This document shows, piece after piece, positions 52,501-61,347 of a stretch of DNA of 64,000 nt. Position 1 is the first letter of the stretch, and each line of letters starts with the position of its first letter. The notes beneath the pieces are model-generated. The model made no database searches. It saw only the letters and a program-made list of their open reading frames with translations, and was not told the DNA's origin. A program made the translations under genes and the position numbers. The stretch covers positions 186,001-250,000 of the forward strand of contig CM063106.1 in NCBI GenBank assembly GCA_031841125.1. The letters are read 5' to 3'. The stretch is from Acanthococcus lagerstroemiae. Its lineage: Eukaryota; Arthropoda; Insecta; Hemiptera; Eriococcidae.

Positions 52501-54313
52501 TTGTTCCTTCAAACTCCATTCCAAGAAACTCAGCTGAGCGATTGTCTAAAGGAATCTGTAGAAATCCGTTTGAAAAATCTGAGCAACAATACAGGGCTGC
52601 TGGTTGCTGGTCAAACAACAAATCTTCCAATTTTGGGGGATTATGATGTTGAGGCCTTAGAATACGGTTCAAGGAAGTGGCATCAACACAGAGTCTGATA
52701 GAACCATCTTTTTTCTCGACTACTACTAATGAATTTACAAAGCGGGTGTTACTTCGTTGAATTATGCCCAACTTCTCTAATTTACCGATCTCATTTCGAA
52801 CCTGTTCCCTATGAGCAAGTGGGAGTGGGTAAAGTTTAGGGGTCCACCGCTCAGTAGGAGATATATCAAACGAGGCCACACCGTTACGGTAAAGGCCTAG
52901 CTCACTTCGGAATACCGAGACTATAGGACTGAGACGACGATAAGCTAAAGCCCCTTGTTCTTTACTAATATAAGATTTTTGTACGGAATATTCAATTTTC
53001 TCTTTGAGAGTTTTCAGCAAAGTGACATATTCTCCGTTGAACATCTTTGGGAGAAAACCAGAGTTTGAAGTAGCGGCTGATTGATGACTAGGAGTAATGG
53101 GCAATAGCTTAGGATAGAAACTCTGGATACTAACAGGTCTCAAACATTCTCGGATTACCTTCAGCTCATCAGCAGCCGGATGGGAAAGGCGATATAAAAT
53201 GAAGTTCAGGGAAAAGGGTCCATGCTTCTGACTTATACCTGTTATAGTTTGCCATTCGTAGGAAAGGTGCATGGAGAAACGTGTGAAGATATCTGACCCG
53301 AAAATATAGTTTCCATTCATGTTTGGTATGATGATGAAAGGATGAAGTTCTTGGGACTGCGGCCAAAACGGTATTGGAAGAATGGTATAATAATTTACAT
53401 TAGTATGGCCTGTGACCAATGCAATGTTCATTGGGCGTGTGAGTTCGTATTTTTTCAATTCCGGATTAGCCTCAGAGATCTGCTTCCAGGAGTCTTCGGA
53501 CATGCAGGAAATTGATGCCCCTGTGTCCAGCAGGGCTTGCACATGTACACCTGCAATGTTATATGATAATTGAGGTACGGTCGAGAAAACACTATTCGGC
53601 TCTCTTCGAGCAGGGGCTTCTACTTGAAAGTTGACGAGGAAATTGTCAATCTCTATTTCGGGGCTATGGTTCGCATTGGTAGTAGTATTTGCTGGTTCAA
53701 TGTTTGGAGCTAGAACATGGCTCTTCAATTCTCTTAGTATATGGCGGATGAGATCATTAGAAAGAACGGCTTGATTTTTAAAACCTATTCGAAATGCATT
53801 AGAAAATATATTCAAGTTCAGTTTGGGAGCGCCCTTTATTTGTACAAATACTTCATCAGTTTCACTCCTCTTAGAATAAACAAACTGACTGATATCAATC
53901 AACTCTATCTTTGGCGAGAAATCCTGAGCTAACCTGGATATCGCTTCTAGAATTTCCTCATAAAATTTCCACCGGACAATGTCCTTTTCACTGATGGAAG
54001 GGTAAGGTAGTGTCTTAAAAAGAAATATCTTACTCACACCGCGTTGTAACAATAATAGAATTAAATTCTGGAAAGTTTCCTCAAAATTGAGACCAGTGTC
54101 ATAGGCCGAAGGACCAAGGAGAGTATCAATATATCCAATTGAAAGAAACACATAGGGATGGAATCTGTCACATCTTTCGAGATTATTCAACAAAAATTTG
54201 AGGGTTACAAACTCCCGCGCTAGGTGATAGCGGGCAAAAGACGTTGGACTTTTCCGGAAATATCTGAAGTTGCAATATTTAGCCAACTGGAAAGCTACTG
54301 TATCTCCTATCAA
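49526..54313 (-). CDS. Pol: SGNH-like, protease, RT, degenerate RNase H, integrase, second RNase H, integrase C-terminal domain
   Basis: 1595 residues from the first internal Met; as a Gag-Pol fusion it adds about 47 residues from the frameshift. Residues 1-200: SGNH/GDSL-like (LIGDTVAFQLAKY, VFLSIGYIDTLL). Protease DTG 263-265. RT 490-700 with LPFGTS and YIDD 643-646. RNase H at 790-900 lacks catalytic residues (LEVS, SQDLK, IEN). Integrase zinc finger H1057, H1062, C1092, C1095; core D1124, D1187, E1222 (DD35E). Second RNase H 1333-1475 with D1339, E1380, D1404, H1456, D1466. C-terminal GPY/F-like domain from 1527 (GDIVALKTHALS, FKRFEGEYIIL). No stops. SGNH is the least certain call. Confidence 0.93.
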   Translation of the reverse strand: MIGDTVAFQLAKYCNFRYFRKSPTSFARYHLAREFVTLKFLLNNLERCDRFHPYVFLSIGYIDTLLGPSAYDTGLNFEETFQNLILLLLQRGVSKIFLFKTLPYPSISEKDIVRWKFYEEILEAISRLAQDFSPKIELIDISQFVYSKRSETDEVFVQIKGAPKLNLNIFSNAFRIGFKNQAVLSNDLIRHILRELKSHVLAPNIEPANTTTNANHSPEIEIDNFLVNFQVEAPARREPNSVFSTVPQLSYNIAGVHVQALLDTGASISCMSEDSWKQISEANPELKKYELTRPMNIALVTGHTNVNYYTILPIPFWPQSQELHPFIIIPNMNGNYIFGSDIFTRFSMHLSYEWQTITGISQKHGPFSLNFILYRLSHPAADELKVIRECLRPVSIQSFYPKLLPITPSHQSAATSNSGFLPKMFNGEYVTLLKTLKEKIEYSVQKSYISKEQGALAYRRLSPIVSVFRSELGLYRNGVASFDISPTERWTPKLYPLPLAHREQVRNEIGKLEKLGIIQRSNTRFVNSLVVVEKKDGSIRLCVDATSLNRILRPQHHNPPKLEDLLFDQQPAALYCCSDFSNGFLQIPLDNRSAEFLGMEFEGTIYRYNRLPFGTSVSSSTFNSIVRSVIYSPRVNIQNVKLYIDDIKFQGTDFDTLLDQMVTVFSNVLNSGMTLSLSKTILFQPFIKFLGHIMHPEFFTRDISKLTFFDVFENKYLCNQSRLISKKPIQELLGFTNWFSRFIFNYQNIVQPFLDLLSKNPPFLITEGLKLSFDQIKKAFKNDQPLWYPSPDKPFLIKLEVSSNFVIGCIFQIDKALHEPKIITMVNHKIGSSIINKSQDLKLLYALYITLRRYKVLLVDRNIHIENQFVKLIDQFSELASINRLVAKWYVFIRSFDLSFCIQKDPQFDRLMKYLHGSHISAALYLVEQLEIHCPIQNQVTPEVSLFSSSPDNDEPNIMNPKTNCCAICAAGGKKSGTPEEAAAAILRESLLEIVELQKSDPFCLKMTNRLKSDAHVLGNFRKTFLLADDVLYYASDGSKLIVVPAVIITHIINFYHTFYCHPGVNKTTTLINRSFYFPNLDTQVRRIVSQCLPCKENKSPNCRAEPKPQPVLAFEPGELLSVDVYGPLPLSPNGVIALFVAMDVFSGYVSIRRMKSMNTTSFIYALEKILHEYATQDIMIKNILSDNARQFRSNQWKSFLLSKSIRQRYTTPYNPNANPVERVMRSIGEKLRLFINDPNKPQYDHSAWYRETDRVQSSLNTAPKWHGYSPLEIIGKSLELSPLNDLNIRYQIPHPKEHLIRMIASMEMQASVLSVIPSFEKHGKFIFDRNGAVHIWTDGGALLNGQEESLSAYSVWFGEENRYNESRIIIPKVTNNRAEIIASIRALDIAIRNGAKKVVIHSDSCYLVDLFNSENFSLHSSRFCSYANFDLLKLLLERVSILDRDCVQILHTNGHAVDFGNLEADFYVGRTFQSYLSAQNCLNFCSNRDNNITQCIRQYVSMKINNRQSLSSHLASIQSPPKSNQFREGDIVALKTHALSQAYYGLSKKFFKRFEGEYIILQRWCPNAYLVAKVDPDAVPFVVNIRQLRLIRRP

Positions 54314-54435
54314 CTGGAATGTCTTATGGACCAGCTTTATTTTACCAATATCAAATTTGGCTGATAACTCTTGTTTTGTTGATGGAATATTTTGAGATAC
54401 TGGATTGAGGCAAGGGTCACCAACTGACTGGTCCT

Positions 54436-55944
54436 TCAGGGTGACCTCCTCTCGTTTCCCTGATGGGAACTATGGTTAATATTAGGATGAGACTGATGGA
54501 TGGGACCTTCATTGAACCGGTTCGTTTGTGGATTGTGCCAGGATTGATGATCCGATGAATAATTGTTATTTTGATTATGAGGACCCCTGTTTCCTACATG
54601 AAACTCAGAGAAATGATTCGCTCCCTGATTGCAGTTAGTCCTTGGACCATTATTATTTGAACGGAAGTTGTTTCCACCATTTGTACCTTGATTAGGTCGG
54701 GAGTTCCAATTGTTGTTTTGGTTACAAGAATAATCATGATTGAACCTATTATCTCTTCTATACTGATGAGAGCCCGAAGCTTCAGGCTTATCATTGGGAT
54801 CGGATCTTTCATAATTCGTACCGTGGTTATGATAGGGCTTCGCATGGCCTGACGGAAAGTGTGACCGATTTCGATCATTAAAATTAAAGTTGGAATTCTG
54901 GGACTTCTTATAGTTATGTTTATCTGAATTTTCAATTCTCAACTGAATACCCAGCTCGGAATAATTTCGGACAACAGTTGTTAATGTCTGTAAGAATGTA
55001 TTAATGTCATTCATACTGAAAGGAGCAAGGGCACGCTTAACTTCATATGGTAGCTTATTCTTTATTTTATTGATTGCTTCATGAGGTGGAATGGGACTTT
55101 CTGTTAACGAAATTAATCTTGAATACCAACTTAAAATATCTACCCTTAGCTGAGACAGATTATTGAAGTTGAATTTGAATCTTTCAAACTCGTCCCTAAT
55201 TGCTAGCTGCGAGTGTAAATTCCAGAATGTATGAATGAAAGCATTCTTAAACTCTTCATATGAATTACATCTCGTTGACAGATGGTCATCCCAATTCGAA
55301 TTGGGCACTTGCACTCGTTGCCTAAGCCACATTATCTGGTGCAACTCAGGGGGGTTATAAATTTCAAACCATCCTTCCATTTCGTCAATAAATTTGATTG
55401 GTGCGATTTTTCCATCATCTTTGAAGGTGGGAAGACACTCTGGGATTGTGAACACTTGCTGATAAGCAGGGCCTAAAGGACGATTGTCTAATTGAGGGGG
55501 CATATACTGGGGGTTAGTCTGCAGGCGACTCATCAGCTGGCTACCGAACGCCCGTAAATGAGAGGCCACCTGTTCAGCTGTATACAGGCCTTGCTGATTT
55601 CCAACCAGACCTGCCGGGTTTATGGGTTGTTCCGAGTTAGTATTTTGTCCTGAAGGCAGACCAATGTGGTTATTTTGACTATTCAGAGCACCCAGTAGGT
55701 CACCATCTTCTTGTACTGTACTGCCACCATTATGTCCAACAACTGGATGGGTGGGAGTTACCCCATTATTATCTGCCGTGCGAGGGCTTGTTGCTCTATT
55801 ATTGGGATGTCTAGCTATTGGTGATACGGAAAATCGCATGAAGCTCTGAGTGACCTCCTCCAATAAGTCCTCTTGCTCATAATTTTGGAGCCTACGGGGT
55901 CGCAGATCATAACCGCAGGAACGATGATCGTCCCCTCTACTCAT
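54436..55944 (-). CDS. Gypsy Gag, 502 aa, Asn-rich tail
   Basis: Structural protein of the element. Start at ATG 55944 (MSRGDDHRSCGYDLRPRR). Residues about 150-330 look like a Gypsy capsid (FTIPECLPTFKDDGKIAPIK, FIDEMEGWFEIY, QLAIRDEFERFKFNF, INKIKNKLPYEVKRAL). From about 345 the chain is low-complexity, rich in Asn, Gly, His and Arg (NNNWNSRPNQGTNGGNNFRS). There is no CCHC zinc knuckle, so RNA binding would rest on this tail. It ends after GGGAAAC with ERRSP and TGA. Confidence 0.92.
   Translation of the reverse strand: MSRGDDHRSCGYDLRPRRLQNYEQEDLLEEVTQSFMRFSVSPIARHPNNRATSPRTADNNGVTPTHPVVGHNGGSTVQEDGDLLGALNSQNNHIGLPSGQNTNSEQPINPAGLVGNQQGLYTAEQVASHLRAFGSQLMSRLQTNPQYMPPQLDNRPLGPAYQQVFTIPECLPTFKDDGKIAPIKFIDEMEGWFEIYNPPELHQIMWLRQRVQVPNSNWDDHLSTRCNSYEEFKNAFIHTFWNLHSQLAIRDEFERFKFNFNNLSQLRVDILSWYSRLISLTESPIPPHEAINKIKNKLPYEVKRALAPFSMNDINTFLQTLTTVVRNYSELGIQLRIENSDKHNYKKSQNSNFNFNDRNRSHFPSGHAKPYHNHGTNYERSDPNDKPEASGSHQYRRDNRFNHDYSCNQNNNWNSRPNQGTNGGNNFRSNNNGPRTNCNQGANHFSEFHVGNRGPHNQNNNYSSDHQSWHNPQTNRFNEGPIHQSHPNINHSSHQGNERRSP
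54454..54460 (-). promoter_or_regulatory. -1 frameshift slippery site GGGAAAC (SGNH-Gypsy)
   Basis: In Gag phase it reads CAG GGA AAC GAG, that is G GGA AAC. The -1 frame is open from here (REEVTLKDQSVGD) into pol. The Gag stop lies 15 bases downstream. The heptamer is a canonical retroviral slippery site. Confidence 0.85.
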
Positions 55945-56744
55945 TTTACACAGAAGCTAATGGACAATATTTGGGGAGTAATAAAGACAATTGGAAATAT
56001 TAAAACTAACAAAATGCAATAACAATAGAAAAATAGTAACAACAATAGAAAAATCAAAATTAAACACCAATATAACGGATAGGGGCAGACAACACATAGG
56101 ACCAACTGATACTTTTCTAGGAAAAGATCTACAGTAAAAAACACTTTAAACGGAAAAATTTTGCATGGAATTTTCGTTCTCTCTTTTGGAAAGCTCATTT
56201 GGCCACTGGGTTTGAAACGATATCAAAGTACCAGCAGACAAATCCAAATTACCAATCTAGCAGGGAATAGCTAGGTCCTGGCCAGGTTTCCCTCGCCCTC
56301 CGGAGATGGTAACACGCAAAGGGTCCGATCTCCTGGCCGGCTCAAACGGCACACAGACATGCAGAAGGTAGCGGGGACAACTAATCTTCCACAGAGGTGT
56401 CAGAACCTAACCGCGCCAGTGGAGTAGAAAGGTAATTACTCCGGGAAAAAAAAATCAAAAGATTGATAGGGGAATATAATGAAATTTAGCATCAATAGAT
56501 GTTAGAAAAATAGTGGAGATTTTGTGACTAGTTCGGGACCAACTAGCTACTGGGAGTCTTATCGACTGAGCTTTATATGACAAGAGAGAGAACGGCCCCA
56601 ATAGCCCAAAGCTAAATTCTCCAGGGACAGTAAGAGCCAACCGCATCCAGTTGGTTATAATGTTTCAAACTGCCCCAGAGAATTAGCGCTAGAGGGATTC
56701 CAAGTAGTGGAGTACAGTCCCTACCAGCGGGATGACAAAAGATA
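55945..56744 (-). other. 5' leader of the SGNH-Gypsy
   Basis: About 800 bases between the 5' LTR and gag with no long frame. I could not match a tRNA 3' end directly after the LTR (TATCTTTTGTCATCCCGC), so the primer is unknown. Confidence 0.7.
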
Positions 56745-58056
56745 TGATGCATGGGAATTGGAAAACAATCCCGAGCTCATATTTGTGGTGAGTGAAGAAA
56801 CGTCTTCAGAGCGAAACAAGAAAACCAGGGATGCCAATAGTTTAATAGATAATTGCATAAAACAAAAACATGGAAAATAATTAATCACAGATAAATACGA
56901 AAAAGGACCGATTGAAATTTGGGGAATCAAGCCCTTGCCCGTTGGTACAAAACCTTATAAAAGAGCAATAAATATGAAAAGGACTGATTGAAATTAAAAG
57001 GAATCGAGCCGTTGCCAGTTGGTACAAAACCTTATAAAAGAGCTAACGGTACAATAACCTTATTAAGGGCAGATGGAGGCGACAGCCTTATAAACAAAAT
57101 AAATTAACAAATAAACATTAAAAAGGTGTGATTTTGAATTTTGATATGAGAACAAGCCAAAAGGTGGATACCATATTTCTATCGCCCCTGGATCCTCCGA
57201 AAGGGGCCCTCCGAACGTTCGGAGGGAATCGTCACTAACAAATAGAGTTCATATATAAAGTATAGGTACGAATTCCAACAAAAAATCAATTTAAGGTACC
57301 TGTTGGTATTGCGAGCCAGGTGCAGAAAGAGCTCTCTCGGCTGCCTGAAACAATTACATTATGCAACAAAAACATATTAATACAATCGAAATTCCTCATC
57401 TATGTTAATCCCACGGGTCTGCTTGTTCTGGATAGTAATATGCTCCTCATGATCTACGTTGTCCATCTGCTACTGCCTGCCCCAAAATCCTAGTATGAGC
57501 TTAGCTCGACATTCCGGGAATCGTCTGGATCATCCTACTAGATCTCCGTCTCGGTGAAGCGACAACAAACTATATGGATGTTCGCTCGAATCTTTTTAGA
57601 TCCAACCGCTCATTGAAAAAATACGAGCATCCAGCTCACGTTTAGCTCACGTTTTACACGAGGTTGAAAAAACCGAAAGCACCGAAGATCTTACTTTGTA
57701 TTAAAGTTACACTGACACCGGTAATGGACGCGATAGCCAGTTTCCAAAAACCAAATTCGACGATTTCACAAAACGAGTATGATTTCCATCATATGACCAC
57801 GTTTACAGACCGCTCATTGAAACGACGAGGCAGCTTCCAAAACTTCGCACGAATGTGCTTGCAACAATCAAGCGAATACGACCAAACGGTAATACGATAC
57901 AAAGAGACGATGGTTAGCCGGCCGAATGCAAGAGAGAGAAAAAACCACCGATAAGGCGATACGCTTCAAGCTTCAACTAGTTGCCTTACCGATACCAGTT
58001 TAGCCCGGCGGAGCAACGTAATTTCTCTACCTAGTCGATATATTTCCCATGCTACA
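56745..58056 (-). repeat. 5' LTR of the SGNH-Gypsy (1312 bp)
   Basis: Same length as the 3' LTR. Differences seen: CTGAAAGC versus CCGAAAGC and CGAACGTG versus CGAATGTG. Confidence 0.95.
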
Positions 58057-58139
58057 AAAGTATGAACAAAGACAACAAAACTGTGGATAGAATGGGTGTA
58101 TCTCTCAAAATATGGGTAGGATATGAGATACCGTGAAAA

Positions 58140-58400
58140 GAACCTGAAAAATGAATTGGGAGGCGGCACAAATTCTGGGACTTCAGAGCACAATTAGCAC
58201 AAATAAAATACAAATTTGTGCCGCTAATTCCAACTCCTATCTTCATTTTGGGGGGCCAACATTTCCCTGGCCCCAAACTTTTTATTACAATGTAGACCCA
58301 CGGGAGGCGGCACAAATTCTGGGACTTTGGAGCACAATTAGCACAAATTACAATAGAATTTGTGCCGCTAATTCCAACCCCCTACCTCATTTTGGGGGAA
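58140..58400. repeat. FB2 outer 150-bp units, right arm
   Basis: Inverted copies of the left-arm units at 38370-38810, about two units here against three on the left. Confidence 0.88.
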
Positions 58401-58425
58401 CCGTAGAAATACAGCCAACATTTTT

Positions 58426-58514
58426 TGCATTGGCGGGGGGCAGTGCGGTGTAGATCTGTGGAGGCGGGGGTGTGGTCACTCACGGCTGGATATAAAATTT
58501 TATTATTGTTGTAA

Positions 58515-58549
<35 letters not shown>

Positions 58550-58620
58550 AAAGTGTCGTCCCCTAATTGGCCGGTAGGCTGTTGGGCGGCACTATAAATA
58601 CCATCTTTAAAATAAATAAA
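58426..58620 (+). mobile_element. 3' end of the jockey-like LINE split by FB2
   Basis: Contains a TTA/ATT microsatellite (about 58511-58548), GGGCGGCACTATAAATACC and the tail AAAATAAATAAA, ending exactly where repeat copy 2 resumes. Its link to 37896-38361 is by position. Confidence 0.65.
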
Positions 58621-59745
58621 TCATCAGAGGAACATTTGAGCAAATCCCATTGTGAAAAATGTAATCAAATCCGATTCCTTATGGAAAATTCGACTAGTCT
58701 TATAACGAGCCTCACCAGTTTTCATGAGTTGTGAAAGTCATAAGCTAATTTGATAACAATCTTTCTCTTCACCGCATGTTCCGCTAGGAGGATCTTTGGT
58801 CTTAAGACAGACACACAGACACATGGAAAAATAAATATTATCTTGATTGACAGGCAGCCAGATATCATATAGATAGCTAGGTACAGGTGCGTAACCAGAA
58901 CTTTGTGGTTTTCTTTTTCTTTTTTTTTTTGGGGGGGGGGGGCTAGAATTTATAAAATGCAGTAGCGTAGCCAGCCCAGTGTTTAGGGGTCAGGTTTTGA
59001 CCAAAGGGAGAGGCGGTTAGAGAGGATGCCAAACTTAGAAATTAATCTTTCGTCTGTAAAGCAAAAAACGGGTTCCCGTGGCAAACGTGACAGAATTCAA
59101 AAAGCTCTTCAGATTGCAGCAATTTCAGAAGAACAATTAAAATTCCGAGAGTACCAAAAAGAGGGCTGCCCTAAAATGGCAAACGAGAACACTAGGGTAG
59201 TCTTTATTTGAAATTATTATAAAAATGTCCATGGAAATATCATTTTCTTCCAACCATCTTCAGTATTGAAAATTTCCATGGAAATTTAAAAATTCATCAT
59301 GAGTAAATTGATGAGTATTTACACTGCATGCCCAGATACACTGGTACATGGATATGTTTTATATTTAATGAATTTTCATGGAAATCCGTCGGGATTCTTA
59401 GTGTCGGTAGGAAAAACGTGACATCGATTTTAGGATGAGGGCCAACCAACATTATCCGTGTCAAAATACCCAGTGTCCGAATCTTTTAATCCTGTCTAAA
59501 CATTTTAGTTGCGTATTTTCCCGGGAAATTCTTTGTGTCCGTGCTTGCGGCTGGGCCATTTCTACAGGGACCTATTAGAGGTGTCCTGTTCTAACCCTTC
59601 TCTGATTTTTTCAATTTTTTTCTCCTTTTCTAGTCCTTTTTTCTGGCTCGCACATCTTTTTTTCACAGGTGTCCGCATGTTTCTGTCCCTTACTCTACCT
59701 AACTGTCTAAAGTCTAAATCGTATTTTATTTTTGAATGAAAGTCT
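58621..59745. repeat. 3-kb dispersed repeat, copy 2, right part
   Basis: Aligns with copy 1 from TCATCAAAGG at 23147 to its end. Includes a small frame (59026-59211) that is mostly conserved in copy 1 but has a stop there. Confidence 0.88.
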
Positions 59746-59840
59746 TGATACAACTTCATCACCACTTTATGAATTATGTAGTCGTAAATGTACCGAAAAG
59801 TCGACCGTCGGAGTCAGAGAATGATGACAGAGGTTAGGAG

Positions 59841-59999
59841 ATGGAAAGTAATAAGGGACCGTTGGTCATAGAAGAAGATCAGGGAACATCAGAGACGGAA
59901 ACTGATCAAGAAGTGTCAGAATCAGAAAATGAGGTGTCAATGTACAGTCCTAGTGATTCATTTAATACTTCCTTCGTGAGTACAGTCAGTGAAGAATAA
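59841..59999 (+). CDS. Small acidic open frame (52 aa), unknown
   Basis: ATG 59841 to TAA 59997. Very acidic and Ser/Thr-rich (MESNKGPLVIEEDQGTSETE). A purine-rich stretch (TTGTGGGAGGGT) follows 40 bases later, so it may be the end of a retroelement protein next to a polypurine tract. I do not recognise it. It may also be chance. Confidence 0.3.
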   Translation: MESNKGPLVIEEDQGTSETETDQEVSESENEVSMYSPSDSFNTSFVSTVSEE

Positions 60000-60354
60000 G
60001 AATGAAAAGAGCTGTGGTACATTAAAAAATTGTGGGAGGGTACAGGACATTGTGAATAATCGCGTTATATATAAACATGTATGAGCGGAGGAGGTATATG
60101 TTAGTTACATAGGTACGAACGTGTCCGATCAGTAATAACGACACGACCTTTCAGTAGAACATGTATTTCATCACTGCTCACATACATATTAAACGAGTAA
60201 GGCGATAACGAAATACCGGCAAATAATACAACATCTCCTCCTGTAAGGAAAGTAAAAAAACAGAAAAACTTTAAATTGGTACGAAACTTGAAATAAAATT
60301 TACAAAACAAATATCCTTAAAATGAAAGAAGACTTAAGATATAATTTACATCTT

Positions 60355-60880
60355 TCAGATAACTTTAGACTGAAAAAGAACTTGAATTAAGGTTACAAAA
60401 GAAATAATTTTATTGAAAGAAAACTTAAGATAATTTGCATCTTTCCCTCCTGAATGTCGAGAACGGATAAGTAGCCGTTTGACGTGCGGAGCAACCCACT
60501 GGACATACGTAAGCAGCTCCTTAATTTTTTCGCCGGTCACGGGGGGGGGGGCAGCAGCTTCAAACTGGTCGGGAGGCAAGATTTCACGGCCGGATCTAAT
60601 GGTGTAGGGAGCAGTGACTAAGCCGAAGGGGAGAAGCGGCGATGTTTTAGGTGTTTTGCTCGACACAAGTTTTGGCGGCTGTGTCGGTGTGTTTGGGAAA
60701 TCCCTTAAGCAAGGGTTAGGAGGTGACGCAGACGAGGTTGGTTCGTCGACTTCTGCAACATATGAAGAGTCGGGGCGTCTTAGGTTTCGCCGATTCCGGC
60801 GGATAACACCGCCGTTGCGAAGCAAAATGTCGTACAAACGAGGCTCATGGCGTTTTCGGAGGATAGTGCTTCGTTGGGCG
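60355..60880 (-). pseudogene. Gypsy Pol, integrase C-terminal end
   Basis: Minus-strand fragment with EPRLYDILLRNGGVIRRNRR, then a Pro-rich linker and PYTIRSGREILPPDQF, the usual last part of arthropod Gypsy Pol (integrase C-terminal fold, then RSGR...PP.R/QF). The catalytic core is absent; homology begins at about 60880 and upstream sequence belongs to another element. A further minus frame at 60101-60310 may be part of its 3' region or LTR. Confidence 0.75.
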
Positions 60881-60908
60881 ATGTCATCTATATACATGTA
60901 AAATACGA

Positions 60909-61347
60909 TGTATTTCAAACTCCTACTTTTCTCTTTCTTTGTGACTCATCTCGTTTTTCAAACCTAACGGTTTTACACTCTCGTCTCATACACCTGTACA
61001 CTCTTTAGCCTGCTTTCAATTAGGCTTATCTCGTTCATGTTGATTATGGATCGAGAATCCTTTGCGCGTTTGCACGTCATGTTTTGGTGCCGAATTGTCT
61101 CGCTGTTCATTCGTGTTTACTCTTTCATGCTGTGCACTTCATATGATTTTCGTGATCAAAATACTTGAAATTTTGATATAATTTCTGTGTCAATAAACAC
61201 TTTTTGAAATTCAAATCAAAATCCTGTTCTTATTCGATCGCGAAACTTACATATCAAAATTTCATTTTACTCGAATCGACCTTGGTGTTCCGTTTTGATT
61301 CGTTTTAAATTTCCGCAATTTCAAAGTTTTATTTGTTTTTGTGCAAT
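60909..61347 (+). mobile_element. 5' LTR and leader region of the terminal Gypsy
   Basis: Holds AATAAA near 61192. A candidate LTR runs TGTATTTC (60909) to CTTACA (61251), but I cannot confirm it because the 3' LTR is outside the window. A segment TTTTGGTGCCGAATTG near 61082 resembles a primer-binding site and would give a different boundary. Confidence 0.45.

Larger units (their letters stand above)
48134..58056 (-). mobile_element. Gypsy element with SGNH-like domain and two RNase H domains (9.9 kb)
   Basis: Minus-strand LTR retrotransposon. LTRs are 1312 bp each (56745-58056 is 5', 48134-49445 is 3'). TSD AAAG lies at 48130-48133 and 58057-58060. By eye I found only two differences between the LTRs, so the insertion is recent. 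Order: 5' LTR, leader of about 800 bp, gag (55944-54436), -1 frameshift, pol (to 49526), 3' LTR. No env-like frame. It interrupts the right arm of FB2; the flanks join to rebuild the inverted copy of the left arm. Both genes are open, so the copy may be functional. Confidence 0.95.
38362..58416. mobile_element. Foldback element FB2 with 9-bp target duplication, interrupted twice
   Basis: Ends GGCTGTATTTCTAC and the exact complement, with a perfect 9-bp duplication AACATTTTT (38353-38361 and 58417-58425). After removal of the P element (38934-44534) and the Gypsy (48134-58056) it is about 4.5 kb. Each arm has about three 150-bp units at the tip, a unique segment, three more related units, then four to five 300-bp units. 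The centre is near 46300. No transposase. The plan (tandem-unit inverted arms, 9-bp duplication) matches Drosophila foldback elements. The sequences are not familiar. Confidence 0.9.

Noticed and set aside
54594..54935. 113-residue minus-strand frame inside gag
   Set aside because: It is the out-of-frame shadow of the Asn-rich Gag tail.
60614..60901. 95-residue + strand frame
   Set aside because: Antisense to the Gypsy Pol C-terminal fragment.
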